Shown: piece after piece, positions 15,587 to 26,900 of the stretch | How positions within the stretch are numbered: the first letter of the stretch is position 1 | How the letters are laid out: every line of letters starts with the position of its first letter | Assembly: GCF_030813635.1 (NCBI RefSeq) | Contig: NZ_JAUSUM010000002.1 | Coordinates: 558,001 to 622,000, forward strand | From: Salibacterium salarium | GTDB taxonomy: Bacteria; Bacillota; Bacilli; Bacillales; Marinococcaceae | Direction: 5' to 3' | Length of the DNA: 64,000 nucleotides | Notes under the pieces: generated by a model | Databases searched by the model: none | What the model saw: only the letters and a program-made list of their open reading frames with translations | Told to the model about the DNA's origin: nothing | Program-made: the position numbers and the translations under genes

Positions 15587-15671
15587 ACCTTTCACCTTAC
15601 CTCTAGTCTTATACACACACATTATTTTTGTTTACATAATAATATTATAGGTTACTTTGGTAAATATATAA

Positions 15672-18600
15672 TCAATCATTTTGCAAGTGTACTCTGCTCC
15701 CGATACCACTTGGTTCCGCTGGAGATACGAACACTTTTTTTGCTAAACGTTCTTGTATTTCAGGAACATGGCTAATAATACCAACGGCTAAATTATTTGT
15801 TTGAAGTTTTTCAAGTGATGTCATTACGGTATCCAACAGTTCCTGATCCAAGGTTCCAAAGCCTTCATCTAGAAAGAAAAATTCTAATGGGTATTGTCCT
15901 TTTAATTGAATAGAAGAAGACAATGATAGGGCCAATGCCAGACTCGTCAAAAATGTTTCTCCTCCCGATAATGACGTAACCGGTCTCTTCAAACCACCAT
16001 TTGCGTCGTCTCTAACAATAAATCCTCCTTGAGAATCTACTTCTATAGCATAGCGACCTTTCGTTAGTCCATGCAATCGTTCTGACGCTGTTCGGCTTAC
16101 CTGCACTAACTGTTCTTCCGCGAGAAATTCAACAAATCCTCTTCCGCGAAAGACATTATCTAATTTCTTATATTGATTGTAGTTTTTTTCCCAGTTTTTT
16201 CTTTCTTGTTCAAGTGCTTGATATCGTTCCTTCCTTTTTTGCATTTCCTGTAACGACTCTACAGCGGCTCCCCGTTTTTCTCTGGCTTCATCTACATTAG
16301 CATGTATTTCTGATTTTCTTTGTTCTATTTGCGTCCACTCTTCTTCAGAAATTTTTCGATCAGCAATTTTATACTCGAGATTATCTTTTGTACTTTGCCA
16401 CTTATTTTGTTCTTTTTCATGTTGTTGTATTTCTTCTTCGAATTGCTGCTTTTGTTCATTTGTTAGAATTTCCTGTCTTAACGCTGACGGGGCTATTTCC
16501 ATTTTTCCAAGCTTTTGTAATTGTTTATTCCATTTTTCTTTAGAATCTTCTAAGCGCTTGGATGCTTCTTGCAAAGAATGCGTCGCGATAGATTGAGTAT
16601 TTATTGCTTCTTGTTTCTGCCGCTTTATTTGCTCTGTTTCATTAGCTATTTTCTCTTCATTCGCTGCCCAAGTAGATTCCTCTGTTTGCACTTCTTTTTT
16701 CAGTTGAGAAAGGGAGTATCCCTCTAACATTGCGTCTAACTGTTGTTTTCTTATATCAAGATTTGATTTTAATTGCTCTGTTTGAGCTTTAACTTGGGTT
16801 TGTTCTATCATAATGTTATGACGTTGATGAATCCACTGTTCTAATTCAGATTGCAACTTTTGAATATGAGCATATCCTTGATCTATTCTTGTTTGTAATT
16901 TTTCCTTTTTCTCATCTTTAGCCTGAAGATTTTTATATTCCTCTTCTAATGTATCAAAATAAAAATGGGGATATGAATGTTTCCATTGTTCCATCGCTTG
17001 TTGTTCTTCTTTTTCTAACTGTGCGTATTGGTCTGATTTCTCTGAGTAAGTGGTATAAACGGTTTCGTGTTGGTGATAGATATCTTTATACTCTTCTTGC
17101 TTTTGCTGATACTGCTCCTTTTCGTTTTCGATATGGTGGTGCAAATTTTCTATTGTTTGCTCTTCTACTTTCCATTGTTTCAACTGATCTTCGATTATAT
17201 TTTCCCAATCATTCGATTTCGAAATTGTTTTGTAGGTAAATTCTATTGTAGTCTCCCTATCCGTAGATAAAACTGTTTCCTTCATCGTTTCCGTTAATAA
17301 ATTGGATAAATGTTGTAATTTCCATTCACGCTGACTCACTTCAAACTCAAATTTTTTTAAGTGTTCTAACCAGTTGTCAATTGCTTTTTTTTCATTAGAA
17401 ATATTCTCTGTATTACCAACATCATGAGCTAATTGCGGAGCGGGATGATTCAGTGCACCGCATACAGGACACGGCTGATCCGATTGTAGTTGTGAGGCCA
17501 AATGTATAGCCATTTCTTGATGTTTTATTTGTTCTTGTTTTTCAGCATACGTATTCGACCATTGTTGCAATACATTCATGCTTGTTTCAAGCCACTCTTT
17601 ATCCTCAGCACTTTTATTGTACCAATACATAACCTGTTGAAAACGATTTTTTGTGTTTTCCTGTTTTGTATTTAATTCTTTTTCTACGTTCTTTTTTTGC
17701 TCTTGTACATGAGCGAGTTTTTTGGCTGCTTCGTCTATTTCTTGTTTTCGTTGAGCCAATTGATTTTGCAAATAGGTAATCGATTGTTTGTCTTCTTTAG
17801 CTTGAAAAACAGTATACTTATTCGCCGTTTCTTTATTTAAAACAGCCAGTTCTTCTTGAAACTCTTTTACTGCTTGATTATATTTTTCCAAGTTTTGTTG
17901 CATTTTTTCTTCTTCATTTTTATAGTAGTCCGCTTTTTCTGTGATTTTCTCTAGTGCAGCGTCTAAATCCGATTTTTCTTTTACGTCTGTAGTCATCTCT
18001 TGCTCGATTTCTTCGGCTTTGTCAATCGTCTGTTTTTGTTCACTTAATTTCTTATCTATTGTTTGTTTATCTATTATAAATTGATTGTATCTTGATGTGA
18101 TTTCCTCTTCTTTTAATTCAAGATTTTCTAATGCTGTTCTTGCATCCTTATCTTTTTTTAACCATGTTTCCTTTTCCTGTTGAGATTGTAGATAAGCTTC
18201 TCCAAAAGGAAGTAATGATTCAGCTTGATCAGAATTCGTTAGAAAGGTTTTGTATTTCTCTATTTGCGTTTGTTGTTCCTCTAATTTTTGAAGCTTTTGT
18301 TGAGCATCTTCCCATTCTTCCTGCCAATTTTTAAGTTGTTTAGCTTGTTCTGCTTGTTTGTCAACTTCTTTTTTTTCGGTTATCCATTCTTCTAGTTTGT
18401 GATTCCAATATTTCACTTGTTTTTCAGCTGTATCAATAGCTTCTTTGGATGCCTCTCCCAAACCTTGTTGTTCCGATTCAATCCGTTCTTTTTCATGAGT
18501 TGCGTTTTGTAAATTTGTTTTCACCTTTTTAATTAAATCGTCTCCATATTTTTCAAGATGAAAGATACGCTGCAGCATTTGTCTTCTGTCATTTCCTCGA

Positions 18601-19082
18601 AGCTTTAAAAATTCGGAAAACTTGCCTTGTGGAAGTACTACCGCCCTAGTGAAATCTTCAATCGAGAGTCCGAGCATATCCTCCACTTGTTTATTAACTT
18701 CAACTGTTTTATCAGCTAGAATTTCTCGATCGCCAGTGAGATGATGAAGTCGACTCACTGCTGTTTTTACATGATGTTCGCCAGACCTTTTGTACGTTCT
18801 TTCTATCATATATTTCGATGCGTTTTCTTGTTGGCCTAGTTCGAATGTAAAAGACACAAACATCTCGTCTTCCGCTTGATTTATAATGCCGTGAGTATTA
18901 TTTGGGGCGCGCTCTACTTTCCCGTAAAGAGCTAAAGTCATCGCGTCTAATAAAGAAGATTTTCCGCTCCCTGTCGGACCAAATATACCGAAAACACCAC
19001 CCTTACATAAATCGGAGAAGTTTATCGTTTGTTTTTCTCTAAAACTGTGAAGGCCTTTTATAGATAATTCAATTGGACGCAT
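15672..19082 (-). CDS. sbcC: SbcC nuclease ATPase subunit (Rad50-type SMC)
   Basis: The 1136-aa product has N-terminal Walker A GPTGSGKSS (about 35-43) and long coiled coils (about 180-500 and 590-950). The zinc hook is CPVC (Cys538, Cys541). At the C-terminus are the ABC signature SLSGGETFLTSLALALSLSS and Walker B FFFLDEGFGTLD. With SbcD it forms the Mre11/Rad50-like complex that opens hairpins and protein-blocked DNA ends. Its ATG overlaps the sbcD stop by one base (TAATG), so translation is coupled. It is last in the addB-addA-sbcD-sbcC operon. Confidence 0.95.
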   Translation of the reverse strand: MRPIELSIKGLHSFREKQTINFSDLCKGGVFGIFGPTGSGKSSLLDAMTLALYGKVERAPNNTHGIINQAEDEMFVSFTFELGQQENASKYMIERTYKRSGEHHVKTAVSRLHHLTGDREILADKTVEVNKQVEDMLGLSIEDFTRAVVLPQGKFSEFLKLRGNDRRQMLQRIFHLEKYGDDLIKKVKTNLQNATHEKERIESEQQGLGEASKEAIDTAEKQVKYWNHKLEEWITEKKEVDKQAEQAKQLKNWQEEWEDAQQKLQKLEEQQTQIEKYKTFLTNSDQAESLLPFGEAYLQSQQEKETWLKKDKDARTALENLELKEEEITSRYNQFIIDKQTIDKKLSEQKQTIDKAEEIEQEMTTDVKEKSDLDAALEKITEKADYYKNEEEKMQQNLEKYNQAVKEFQEELAVLNKETANKYTVFQAKEDKQSITYLQNQLAQRKQEIDEAAKKLAHVQEQKKNVEKELNTKQENTKNRFQQVMYWYNKSAEDKEWLETSMNVLQQWSNTYAEKQEQIKHQEMAIHLASQLQSDQPCPVCGALNHPAPQLAHDVGNTENISNEKKAIDNWLEHLKKFEFEVSQREWKLQHLSNLLTETMKETVLSTDRETTIEFTYKTISKSNDWENIIEDQLKQWKVEEQTIENLHHHIENEKEQYQQKQEEYKDIYHQHETVYTTYSEKSDQYAQLEKEEQQAMEQWKHSYPHFYFDTLEEEYKNLQAKDEKKEKLQTRIDQGYAHIQKLQSELEQWIHQRHNIMIEQTQVKAQTEQLKSNLDIRKQQLDAMLEGYSLSQLKKEVQTEESTWAANEEKIANETEQIKRQKQEAINTQSIATHSLQEASKRLEDSKEKWNKQLQKLGKMEIAPSALRQEILTNEQKQQFEEEIQQHEKEQNKWQSTKDNLEYKIADRKISEEEWTQIEQRKSEIHANVDEAREKRGAAVESLQEMQKRKERYQALEQERKNWEKNYNQYKKLDNVFRGRGFVEFLAEEQLVQVSRTASERLHGLTKGRYAIEVDSQGGFIVRDDANGGLKRPVTSLSGGETFLTSLALALSLSSSIQLKGQYPLEFFFLDEGFGTLDQELLDTVMTSLEKLQTNNLAVGIISHVPEIQERLAKKVFVSPAEPSGIGSRVHLQND

Positions 19083-20248
19083 TAATTGCTTTCTCCTTCC
19101 TCTTCTATCATTTCCATAAACAAACGTATAAGGTCATCATCCGGTTTAGCACCTCCTGTTTGCTTTTCATAAAACTTTTGAAATAATTCATCAATAGGAA
19201 GATTATTTTTTTGTGTTGTAACGGCACGTTCTTTCATTTCTGGAAATATAGGATAAATATGAATAATACCCGGATGCGATTTTCTTATAAATTGTATCTC
19301 TTCCATACTAGGAGTTTCATTCATATGCAAACTTAATTCTATCCATGCATTTGTGTCCTTTTTTTCATCCAGCCATTGTTTTACTTGACTCATTCCATGC
19401 GTAGCTTCCCAGCGAACAAGGGGTTTTCCACTGGAGAGAGGTATTTCTTTTATGCTTGGGGTCTCGTCTTCTGATTTTACATCTACTACAGTAACAGACT
19501 TTGTAACTCCCGACTCGGAGAAGCTGAATGCGAGTGGAGATCCAGCATACCTAGTAATAGTTTTAGTATGACGAATATTCTGCGGACGGTGTAAGTGACC
19601 TAATGCCGTATATTGAATATTTTCTGGAATCGCATCTGCTGTAATTGTATACGCCCCTCCTACTTCAATTGGTCGTTCCGAATCACTGGCAGAACCTCCT
19701 GCAACAAACATATGACTCATAGCCATCCGAACGTGATTTTTTTTAAAAGAATGCGTTAATCTTTGAAAAATAGATTTTATTTTTTCATTATAGGCATCAC
19801 GAAGTTGTTTTTCTTCACTTGATTCAGTGAGCACCGAACGCATCCGTGATTCGGATGGATAAGGAAGAGCTGCGAGTTGCAAAACGTCACCGTTAACTGG
19901 AATCTGTAAAGGCTCTACACCCGGGTAACCAACAATGTAGATTCCCTGAGTCTGTGCAATTTTCCTGGCAGCTGCAAGACGTTCTGGGTGATCATGATTC
20001 CCTGCTATAATGGCAATAGGAAGGTTGTATTGACGGCTTATTTTAGCAATACTTTCATAAAATAGCTCTTCAGCAAACGCAGGTGGATTTACTGAATCAA
20101 ATACATCTCCAGCCATTAACAGTACGTCAATCTTTTCATCTTTTATTATGGTTTCTAGTTCTTCAAAAAACGCTACATGTTCTGCAAATCGGCTTCTTCC
20201 TTCTAATGTTCTGCCAATGTGCCAATCTGCTGTATGCAATATTCTCAT
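19082..20248 (-). CDS. sbcD: SbcD nuclease subunit (Mre11-type)
   Basis: The 388-aa product is a calcineurin-like metallophosphoesterase with the full motif set: LHTADWHIGR (about 4-13), LMAGDVFD, IIAGNHDHPERL, MSHMFVAGG and TALGHLHRPQ. It supplies the Mn-dependent exo/endonuclease of the SbcCD complex. ATG 20248 is chosen over TTG 20257 because AGGGG lies 9 nt upstream and the family starts M-R/K-I-L-H. It begins 12 nt after the addA stop and overlaps sbcC by one base. Confidence 0.95.
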   Translation of the reverse strand: MRILHTADWHIGRTLEGRSRFAEHVAFFEELETIIKDEKIDVLLMAGDVFDSVNPPAFAEELFYESIAKISRQYNLPIAIIAGNHDHPERLAAARKIAQTQGIYIVGYPGVEPLQIPVNGDVLQLAALPYPSESRMRSVLTESSEEKQLRDAYNEKIKSIFQRLTHSFKKNHVRMAMSHMFVAGGSASDSERPIEVGGAYTITADAIPENIQYTALGHLHRPQNIRHTKTITRYAGSPLAFSFSESGVTKSVTVVDVKSEDETPSIKEIPLSSGKPLVRWEATHGMSQVKQWLDEKKDTNAWIELSLHMNETPSMEEIQFIRKSHPGIIHIYPIFPEMKERAVTTQKNNLPIDELFQKFYEKQTGGAKPDDDLIRLFMEMIEEEGESN

Positions 20249-20260
20249 ACGTTCCAACCC

Positions 20261-23200
20261 CTAGTTAATCATATCTATTACGTATGCTCCGTCAAATGCG
20301 TATATATAGGCTTCTTTGATGTCTTTATTCCAGATGGAAGAAAGAGCTTCTCGATAAAGATCTATTTGAGATTGATATCTATTTTTCATCATCTCTATCC
20401 CTTGATCTATACTAGAAGAAAATCTGTTTTTAAATGCATCTGTCTTAAAATCCAATAACACGAGATTATCATCGGCTTCCTTAAATACACAATCGATAGC
20501 CCCTTGAATTAGAATCATGTCGTCTTCAAGGTTGTCTCGTTTACCATAACTAAACGGAATTTCTCTTTTTACCTGTTTTGCCTTTTTCATACGTTCACCT
20601 AATTCAGATTGAAAAAATGTGACAACACCATTTATGTCAATCATATCAGCTTGATCTGCAGTCAATAATTCTTTTTCCACAAGCCGACTCGTAAATTCTA
20701 GACAATACTGCTTGGTCACGTCATCTTGTATGGGCAAGTGTTCCATAAAGGTATGCAGTGCTGTACCTTTTTCGGCAGGTCGAGAACTTGACTGTTGCAT
20801 AAACAAAGGCCTTTCCGCATATTTAGAATGAAAACCCGTTTGGAAAGACGATTCGCTGTATTCATCTTCTATCGTTCGTTTAAACTGACTTACTGTCTGT
20901 TTTGAAGGCTGAATAACAGCTTCTTCGTAAGGATATTTCCAAGTCAATTGGGAGTGGATGTGTTCATATTCACCTGTATTGGTTTCGATGATGTCTTGAT
21001 TTATCAAAGCTTGCTCTGTAGCTTCGATTGAAACTTCGTCATCAGTTTCTGGTTCTGCTATTTCGTGCCGTTCAACAAAATGAATCTGCCATGATGAAGG
21101 ATAGTGAAATAAGGCGTGATTTCCAACAATGTCTTTATTATGCCAAGCATTAGCCGCATTGTGTCGAAATACAGCTGGACCAACCCAGTCCAAAAATGAT
21201 TTTGCTTTTAATCGTTCAAATTCCGGCAATAACCAATTCTCTTGATCCGTCCATTCAAGCCAAGACTCGATTGTTTTTTCTGCTTTTCTTAATGTTCCAA
21301 TCATATATAACTTTTCTTTCGCTCGTGTCATTGCTACGTATAGCACTCTCATCTCTTCAGCAATGCTTTCCCGGTGATTTCGTATTTTCAAAGCTAATTG
21401 AGGGATAGAATTCTTCACTATTCGTTGTTCTGGATCTATATACTTACTTCCGATACCAAGTTGTTTGTGCAATAACATTTTGTTATTCAAGTCTTGAAAG
21501 TTAAACTGTTTATTCATTCCAGCAAGAAATACAATTGGAAACTCGAGCCCTTTACTTTTATGGATTGTCATAAGACGTATGACATCTTCTTGTTCACCTA
21601 AGGCCCTTGCTGTACCAAGGTCATCTCCTCGTTCTTGAATACGTTCGATAAATCTTAAAAAACGAAACAGGCCACGGAACGAAGTTTTTTCATACATACG
21701 TGCTCTATCATATAGTGCTAGCAAATTAGCTTGACGTTGTTTCCCTCCAGGCATACCACCAGAAAAATCATAATAACCTGTCTCTTGGAGTAAGTCCCAG
21801 ATAAACTCTGACAAGGCTTCACTGCGTGCCCTCTGTCTCCATACACGAAGATTCTCGTAAAAGGAAACAGCTTTTTTCCGCCAATTTGCGTCAGGACCAT
21901 GATGAACTGTTTCTTTTAAAGCGTCATAAAAAAGACCTTGTCTATCCATCATTCGAATATTAGCCAAATCTTCTTCATCCATCCCAACTATAGGAGAACG
22001 CAATACGGAAGCAAGGGGGATATCTTGTCTCGGATTATCAATGACCTTCAATAACGACAACATGACATTAATCTCTACTGCTTCAAAATAACCTCCGCTT
22101 AATTCTGCATAGACAGGCAGTCCCTGCTTCTTACACTCTTCCATAAAGGTAGAGGCCCAAGGCATAGAACGCATTAATATGACAATGTCACGAAAAGTCA
22201 TTTGCCGCATCTGTTTGGTCTCTTTATCTAATACTTGATGCTTTTCGTTTATTAACTGCTTGATTTTTTTAGCTATCCAGCGTGCTTCTAGTTGAGCCGT
22301 TTCCATATCTTCTTCTGCATCTTCCTCATCAGAAGTCGTTTGTTGGATAGGATCTCCTTTATTAAGAAGCACAAGTTCTGATGTATTCGTTGTATCTGGA
22401 TAATCTTCATTGCCAACCTTCAATTCGGCTGTGTCATCATACATCACTTCACCGGTACGTTCATCCATTAGCTGTTTGAAAATAAAATTCGTCGCATCAA
22501 TAATTTCACGACGGCTCCTAAAGTTTTGGTCTAGATTAATCCTCCAACCCGGTATCCCATGTTCCCGATTATATTGCTTGTATTTATCTAAAAACAATCC
22601 AGGATCAGCAAGACGAAATCGGTAAACGCTTTGCTTTACATCCCCAACTAAAAATAAATTATTACCATTAGAAATCGTTTGTAAAATGGCTTCTTGAGCA
22701 TGATTTGTATCTTGATACTCATCAACCATAATTTCTGCAAAGCGATGTCTAAAATCTTCAGCGGCTTCAGAACCTTCTTCGTTCAAAATAGCAAGACAAA
22801 GCTGTTCTAAATCAGAAAAGTCAACGACACCCTTCTCTTCTTTTGCTGCCTGATAACTTTGTGAAAACATCTCTACCGTTTCTACTAATGTATGAATGGG
22901 AACAGTCATTTCTTTAATATCTTGAAGCAGTTCCTGTGGAGACTGATTAAAAGCTTCTTGTTTTACGCTTGTCACTTCTTTTTTTATTGTTTCACGAAGT
23001 TTTTTTGCTTTTGATTGAAGGTGTTCGTCTACTTCTTCATCCTTTTTTATCGTTTTCAAGCGTCCGAAAGTAATATTTTGAAAAGAACTATATAAAGTGT
23101 TCCAATCAGTTGCCTCGATTAAGTTGTTCAATTGCTTTTCATCTTCTTCAAAGTTTTCTAGATACGGTAGTGGACCTTCTGTTTCCAAGCAAATATTTTT

Positions 23201-23926
23201 CGCCTTCTGAAGCATCTCCACGGAAGCGGTAAGTCTTGTCATTGCATCCTTCCAAATTTCTTCTCCCCACACTAAATCATCCATCGATTGATCAGTATCT
23301 ACCTCATAATAATCAGCTGTCTTTTGCAACCAAGAACTTGGATCTGGATGAGACCTTGAAAAATGAAACAGCTTTCTAACAACATTTCTTAATCCCTCAT
23401 CACTGCGATCTCCACTAAACCGTTCTGCTACATCTAAAAACTTTTCCTCGCTTTCTGATTTATATCTTTCTTCAAATACATCCTCTAATATTTCTTCTCT
23501 CATTAATTCCCCTTCCGTTTCATCCAATATACGAAATTGGGGGTCTATATTAAGTTTGTAATAATACTTCCTGATCACAGCCATACAAAAGGAATGCAAC
23601 GTTGAAATATGTGCTCTGTTCACTAAAGATAGTTGTCGTTGTAAATGCAATGAGCCGGGATCTTTATTGATTTCCCGCATAAGTGCAGCAGAAATTCTAC
23701 TTTTCATTTCAGCAGCTGCTGCTTTCGTGAACGTTACAATAAGAAGTTTATCAACGTCCACCGGTGGATCATTCTGTGTTATTTTATATATAATTCTTTC
23801 CACCAGTACAGCTGTTTTACCACTGCCAGCTGCAGCAGACACAAGAAGATTGCTTCCTGATCCGGAAATGGCTTCCCATTGACTGTCCGTCCAGCCTGAT
23901 CCGTCAGGCTTACTCTTCCACTGCAT
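20261..23926 (-). CDS. addA: AddA helicase/exonuclease subunit
   Basis: The 1221-aa product is a UvrD-type superfamily 1 helicase with a C-terminal RecB-type nuclease. It shows Walker A VSAAAGSGKTAVL (about 29-41), STLHSFC, MVDEYQDTNHAQ, QSVYRFRLADP, LMTIHKSKGLEFPIVFLAG and VAMTRAKEKLY. The nuclease motif VLLDFKTDA and the GTALHTFME segment are near the C-terminus. With AddB it resects double-strand breaks (the RecBCD counterpart). ATG 23926 has AAGGAGG 9 nt upstream; the open frame upstream runs into addB. It starts 1 nt after the addB stop. Confidence 0.96.
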   Translation of the reverse strand: MQWKSKPDGSGWTDSQWEAISGSGSNLLVSAAAGSGKTAVLVERIIYKITQNDPPVDVDKLLIVTFTKAAAAEMKSRISAALMREINKDPGSLHLQRQLSLVNRAHISTLHSFCMAVIRKYYYKLNIDPQFRILDETEGELMREEILEDVFEERYKSESEEKFLDVAERFSGDRSDEGLRNVVRKLFHFSRSHPDPSSWLQKTADYYEVDTDQSMDDLVWGEEIWKDAMTRLTASVEMLQKAKNICLETEGPLPYLENFEEDEKQLNNLIEATDWNTLYSSFQNITFGRLKTIKKDEEVDEHLQSKAKKLRETIKKEVTSVKQEAFNQSPQELLQDIKEMTVPIHTLVETVEMFSQSYQAAKEEKGVVDFSDLEQLCLAILNEEGSEAAEDFRHRFAEIMVDEYQDTNHAQEAILQTISNGNNLFLVGDVKQSVYRFRLADPGLFLDKYKQYNREHGIPGWRINLDQNFRSRREIIDATNFIFKQLMDERTGEVMYDDTAELKVGNEDYPDTTNTSELVLLNKGDPIQQTTSDEEDAEEDMETAQLEARWIAKKIKQLINEKHQVLDKETKQMRQMTFRDIVILMRSMPWASTFMEECKKQGLPVYAELSGGYFEAVEINVMLSLLKVIDNPRQDIPLASVLRSPIVGMDEEDLANIRMMDRQGLFYDALKETVHHGPDANWRKKAVSFYENLRVWRQRARSEALSEFIWDLLQETGYYDFSGGMPGGKQRQANLLALYDRARMYEKTSFRGLFRFLRFIERIQERGDDLGTARALGEQEDVIRLMTIHKSKGLEFPIVFLAGMNKQFNFQDLNNKMLLHKQLGIGSKYIDPEQRIVKNSIPQLALKIRNHRESIAEEMRVLYVAMTRAKEKLYMIGTLRKAEKTIESWLEWTDQENWLLPEFERLKAKSFLDWVGPAVFRHNAANAWHNKDIVGNHALFHYPSSWQIHFVERHEIAEPETDDEVSIEATEQALINQDIIETNTGEYEHIHSQLTWKYPYEEAVIQPSKQTVSQFKRTIEDEYSESSFQTGFHSKYAERPLFMQQSSSRPAEKGTALHTFMEHLPIQDDVTKQYCLEFTSRLVEKELLTADQADMIDINGVVTFFQSELGERMKKAKQVKREIPFSYGKRDNLEDDMILIQGAIDCVFKEADDNLVLLDFKTDAFKNRFSSSIDQGIEMMKNRYQSQIDLYREALSSIWNKDIKEAYIYAFDGAYVIDMIN

Positions 23927-23927
23927 A

Positions 23928-26900
23928 TTACAATTCCTCCTTCTCTTGCGAAAATAATTCAGATGTAATCGTTCCTTTATCTTTAGATAAAAAACGATAG
24001 TCATTTGCTTCAAACGATGTATCAAATTGGCATACCGATTTAAAGGAGCAAAAAGTACATGCTTTGGCTTGTCCATTTTTAAAAGGATTGATGTTTGTAT
24101 TCCCTTGCATGATCATCTCGCCGTCTTGTTGCAGTTTCTCTCGAATAAAACGCCGCAGGGATTCAAATTGTTCAACCGGAAGAACAGAGGAAGTTGAATA
24201 AAAGGACCCATCTTTTTTCATGGCAGCCGGAATAATTTGAGAGTGTCCCGTAGTCAACGTCTCGTCCATTAATCGAACGGGCTCTTCCTCTGCCATTAAC
24301 AATCCTTTCATCTTAAACCTTTTTAAGAACTCATTCTCTAGTTCTTCTTGTTCCATATGTTGTTTGGCCAGAACAAATGGGTTATGAACATGGAAATACA
24401 ATACTCCTGCTGGTTTGACAGGGCTTCCAATCCAATCTTGTGAAAAAGATAATACTACATCAAGATACACGAGCATTTGTAAGGCTAAACCAAAGTATAC
24501 ATCAGCTAACTGAATATCTTTTTCACTGGATTTATAATCTATAATTCTTACGAATACACCGTCTTCGCCTTGAGCACCATCAACGCGGTCAATCCGTCCT
24601 GCGACTTCCATTTCGGTACCATCCGACAATGTAAAACGAAGAGGAGGCATTTGTTCTCCAGGGCCAAAACCTAACTCAAGACCAATTGGAGAAAATCCAG
24701 ACACTTTGGCTTGTCTGCTCAATATTTCAGAAGCGCGTACAACAGTATCTTCTAATTTCTTTTGTAAATACTGATGTCTGTGACTGCTCAATAATATCTC
24801 TCTTTGAATAGTCGGAACAATTCGTGCTACGCAACGGCGTGCAATCGTCTGACATTCTTGTGAAGTCAGAGCTCCCCATTCTTTTCCTTCATTTTTAATT
24901 TGCTCTGTCATATTTTTTAAAGCAGCATGGAACAATTGACCGATATCTGGTGCTTCAAGTTTATATATATCCCTTTCTTTTAGGCGTAGCCCATAAGAAA
25001 CAAATTGCGAAAATGCACATGATTCGAAAGTTTCCACACGTGATACACTTGCTTTTAAGGTTTCTCCATACAATTGCTTACTTATCATGGATGATAATTG
25101 TACTGGCTTGTTTTTATAAAATAAACTGTTAATAAGGATAGACAATGGTGCCGATTGATTTTTTCTGACGTACCAGTTGTACACATCCCACCAAATGGGT
25201 GCTACTGGATAACCTTGTTTCCATCGTTGAAGCTGATAAGTTAAAAACGACAGAGTTTTTCTATTTGGGCCTATGAAGGCTTTTTGTTCTGTTTCGTTAT
25301 ATTCTTGTGGTTCATTAAATAACAGTTTTTCTTCGATATCGGGAAATATATCTTTTATTTGATTAATTAATACCGATGGTTGCAACGTTTTTCCTTCTTC
25401 ATCTGCTAAAGGATAGCTTAAATAAAGTTTTTCCTTTGGTAAACTAAGGGCTCGATAAATGAGAAACTGTTCATTCAATAACCGTGTTCCAGCATCATCT
25501 GCAAGCTCAATACCCTGCTCTGCAAACCATTTTCTCTCTTCATCATCCAGCATACCCTCTTCTTCAAAAGAGGCTGGCAACAACCCTTCGTTCACCCCTA
25601 ACAAAAAAGTAATGTGAACATCTGATATTCTCGAGCGTTCCATATCTGCTATCGTTACTTGATCAATAGCTGGAGGAACAATAGCAAAGGTCATTGACTC
25701 TAGACCTGTTTCCACTACCTGATAAAAGGTTTCAAATGTAATCTTTTCATCTCCAGCCATTTCTACCATTTGTTCTAGCATTTCAACAATGGAACTCCAC
25801 ACTTGTTCATGCTCTCGAGCTTCCGATAAATCATTGCGATCTAGAGCATCATCACGAATTCGTTCAATTTTTTCAGGGATTCGAAGTTCTTCCAAGAACT
25901 CATAAAGAACGACACTGTATTCTTTCATCGTTGATGCTGCTTTTATATGTTTTTCTAAATTCAATAAAGGAGCTGCATATTTCTCCCGTAAATGATTAAG
26001 ATGACGTTCTGTTTCCATATCTTCCACTTTTTTTTGCGACACACCGTCAGCTGGTGTTCGTTGACTTGTATACGTCCAAGGCTGATCTTGCTTCCAATGC
26101 TTTTCAGAAACTCCATAAGCAAGCACGTAATTTTCCAGATAGTCTATTTCTTCCTTTGCTGTCTCCCAATGCTCATTCAATGAAAAAAACATATCCGTTT
26201 TCCATGCTCTAAAAAGCGGTTCGTATCTCCAACGCACGGAAAGAGTTTCTAATGAAGATCGAATACATTCCATGACAGGATGATTTAACATCGGACGCTG
26301 TTGATCAAGAAATATTGGAATATCATAATCTTGAAAAACGGTTTGAAGCATATCACCATAATTTTCAACGTGCCGAGACATCACGGCAATATCTCTATAA
26401 CGATACCCTTGCTTTTGAACCAATCTGTTGATTTCTCTTGCGGTCGCTTCAATTTCTGTCCTTCTGTTCACAGCCGCACTAAGGTGTATATAATTATTAG
26501 CTTGCCCTGAGACAACCGGACGTTTTTCAAAATAATTCTCTGCATGTTGTAAAGCCTGATTTTTGTATTTAAAAGTCTGTACGTTCACCGTTACGTCTGA
26601 TGCTTCATGTGAACTGTTGTCTGCTAAAGTTTTAACTTTCTGATAAGTAACAGCCGGCTGACGAAATAAATCTAAAAGAGGTGGCGGCTCTTCATCGTAA
26701 GGTTTATCCAACGTCAATGCAAATGTCATATGGTATGCTTTTTCCATTAAAGCCTCTAGAACACTTAGTTCTTGAGGAGTGAATGAATGAAAACCATCAA
26801 CATAAATATCGGCACCGTCTAAATAATTAGATGCTTGTACTTTTTCAGACAATAATCGCAAGTAATCTTCTGCACCAGCGTACCGCTCCCCTAACATGAT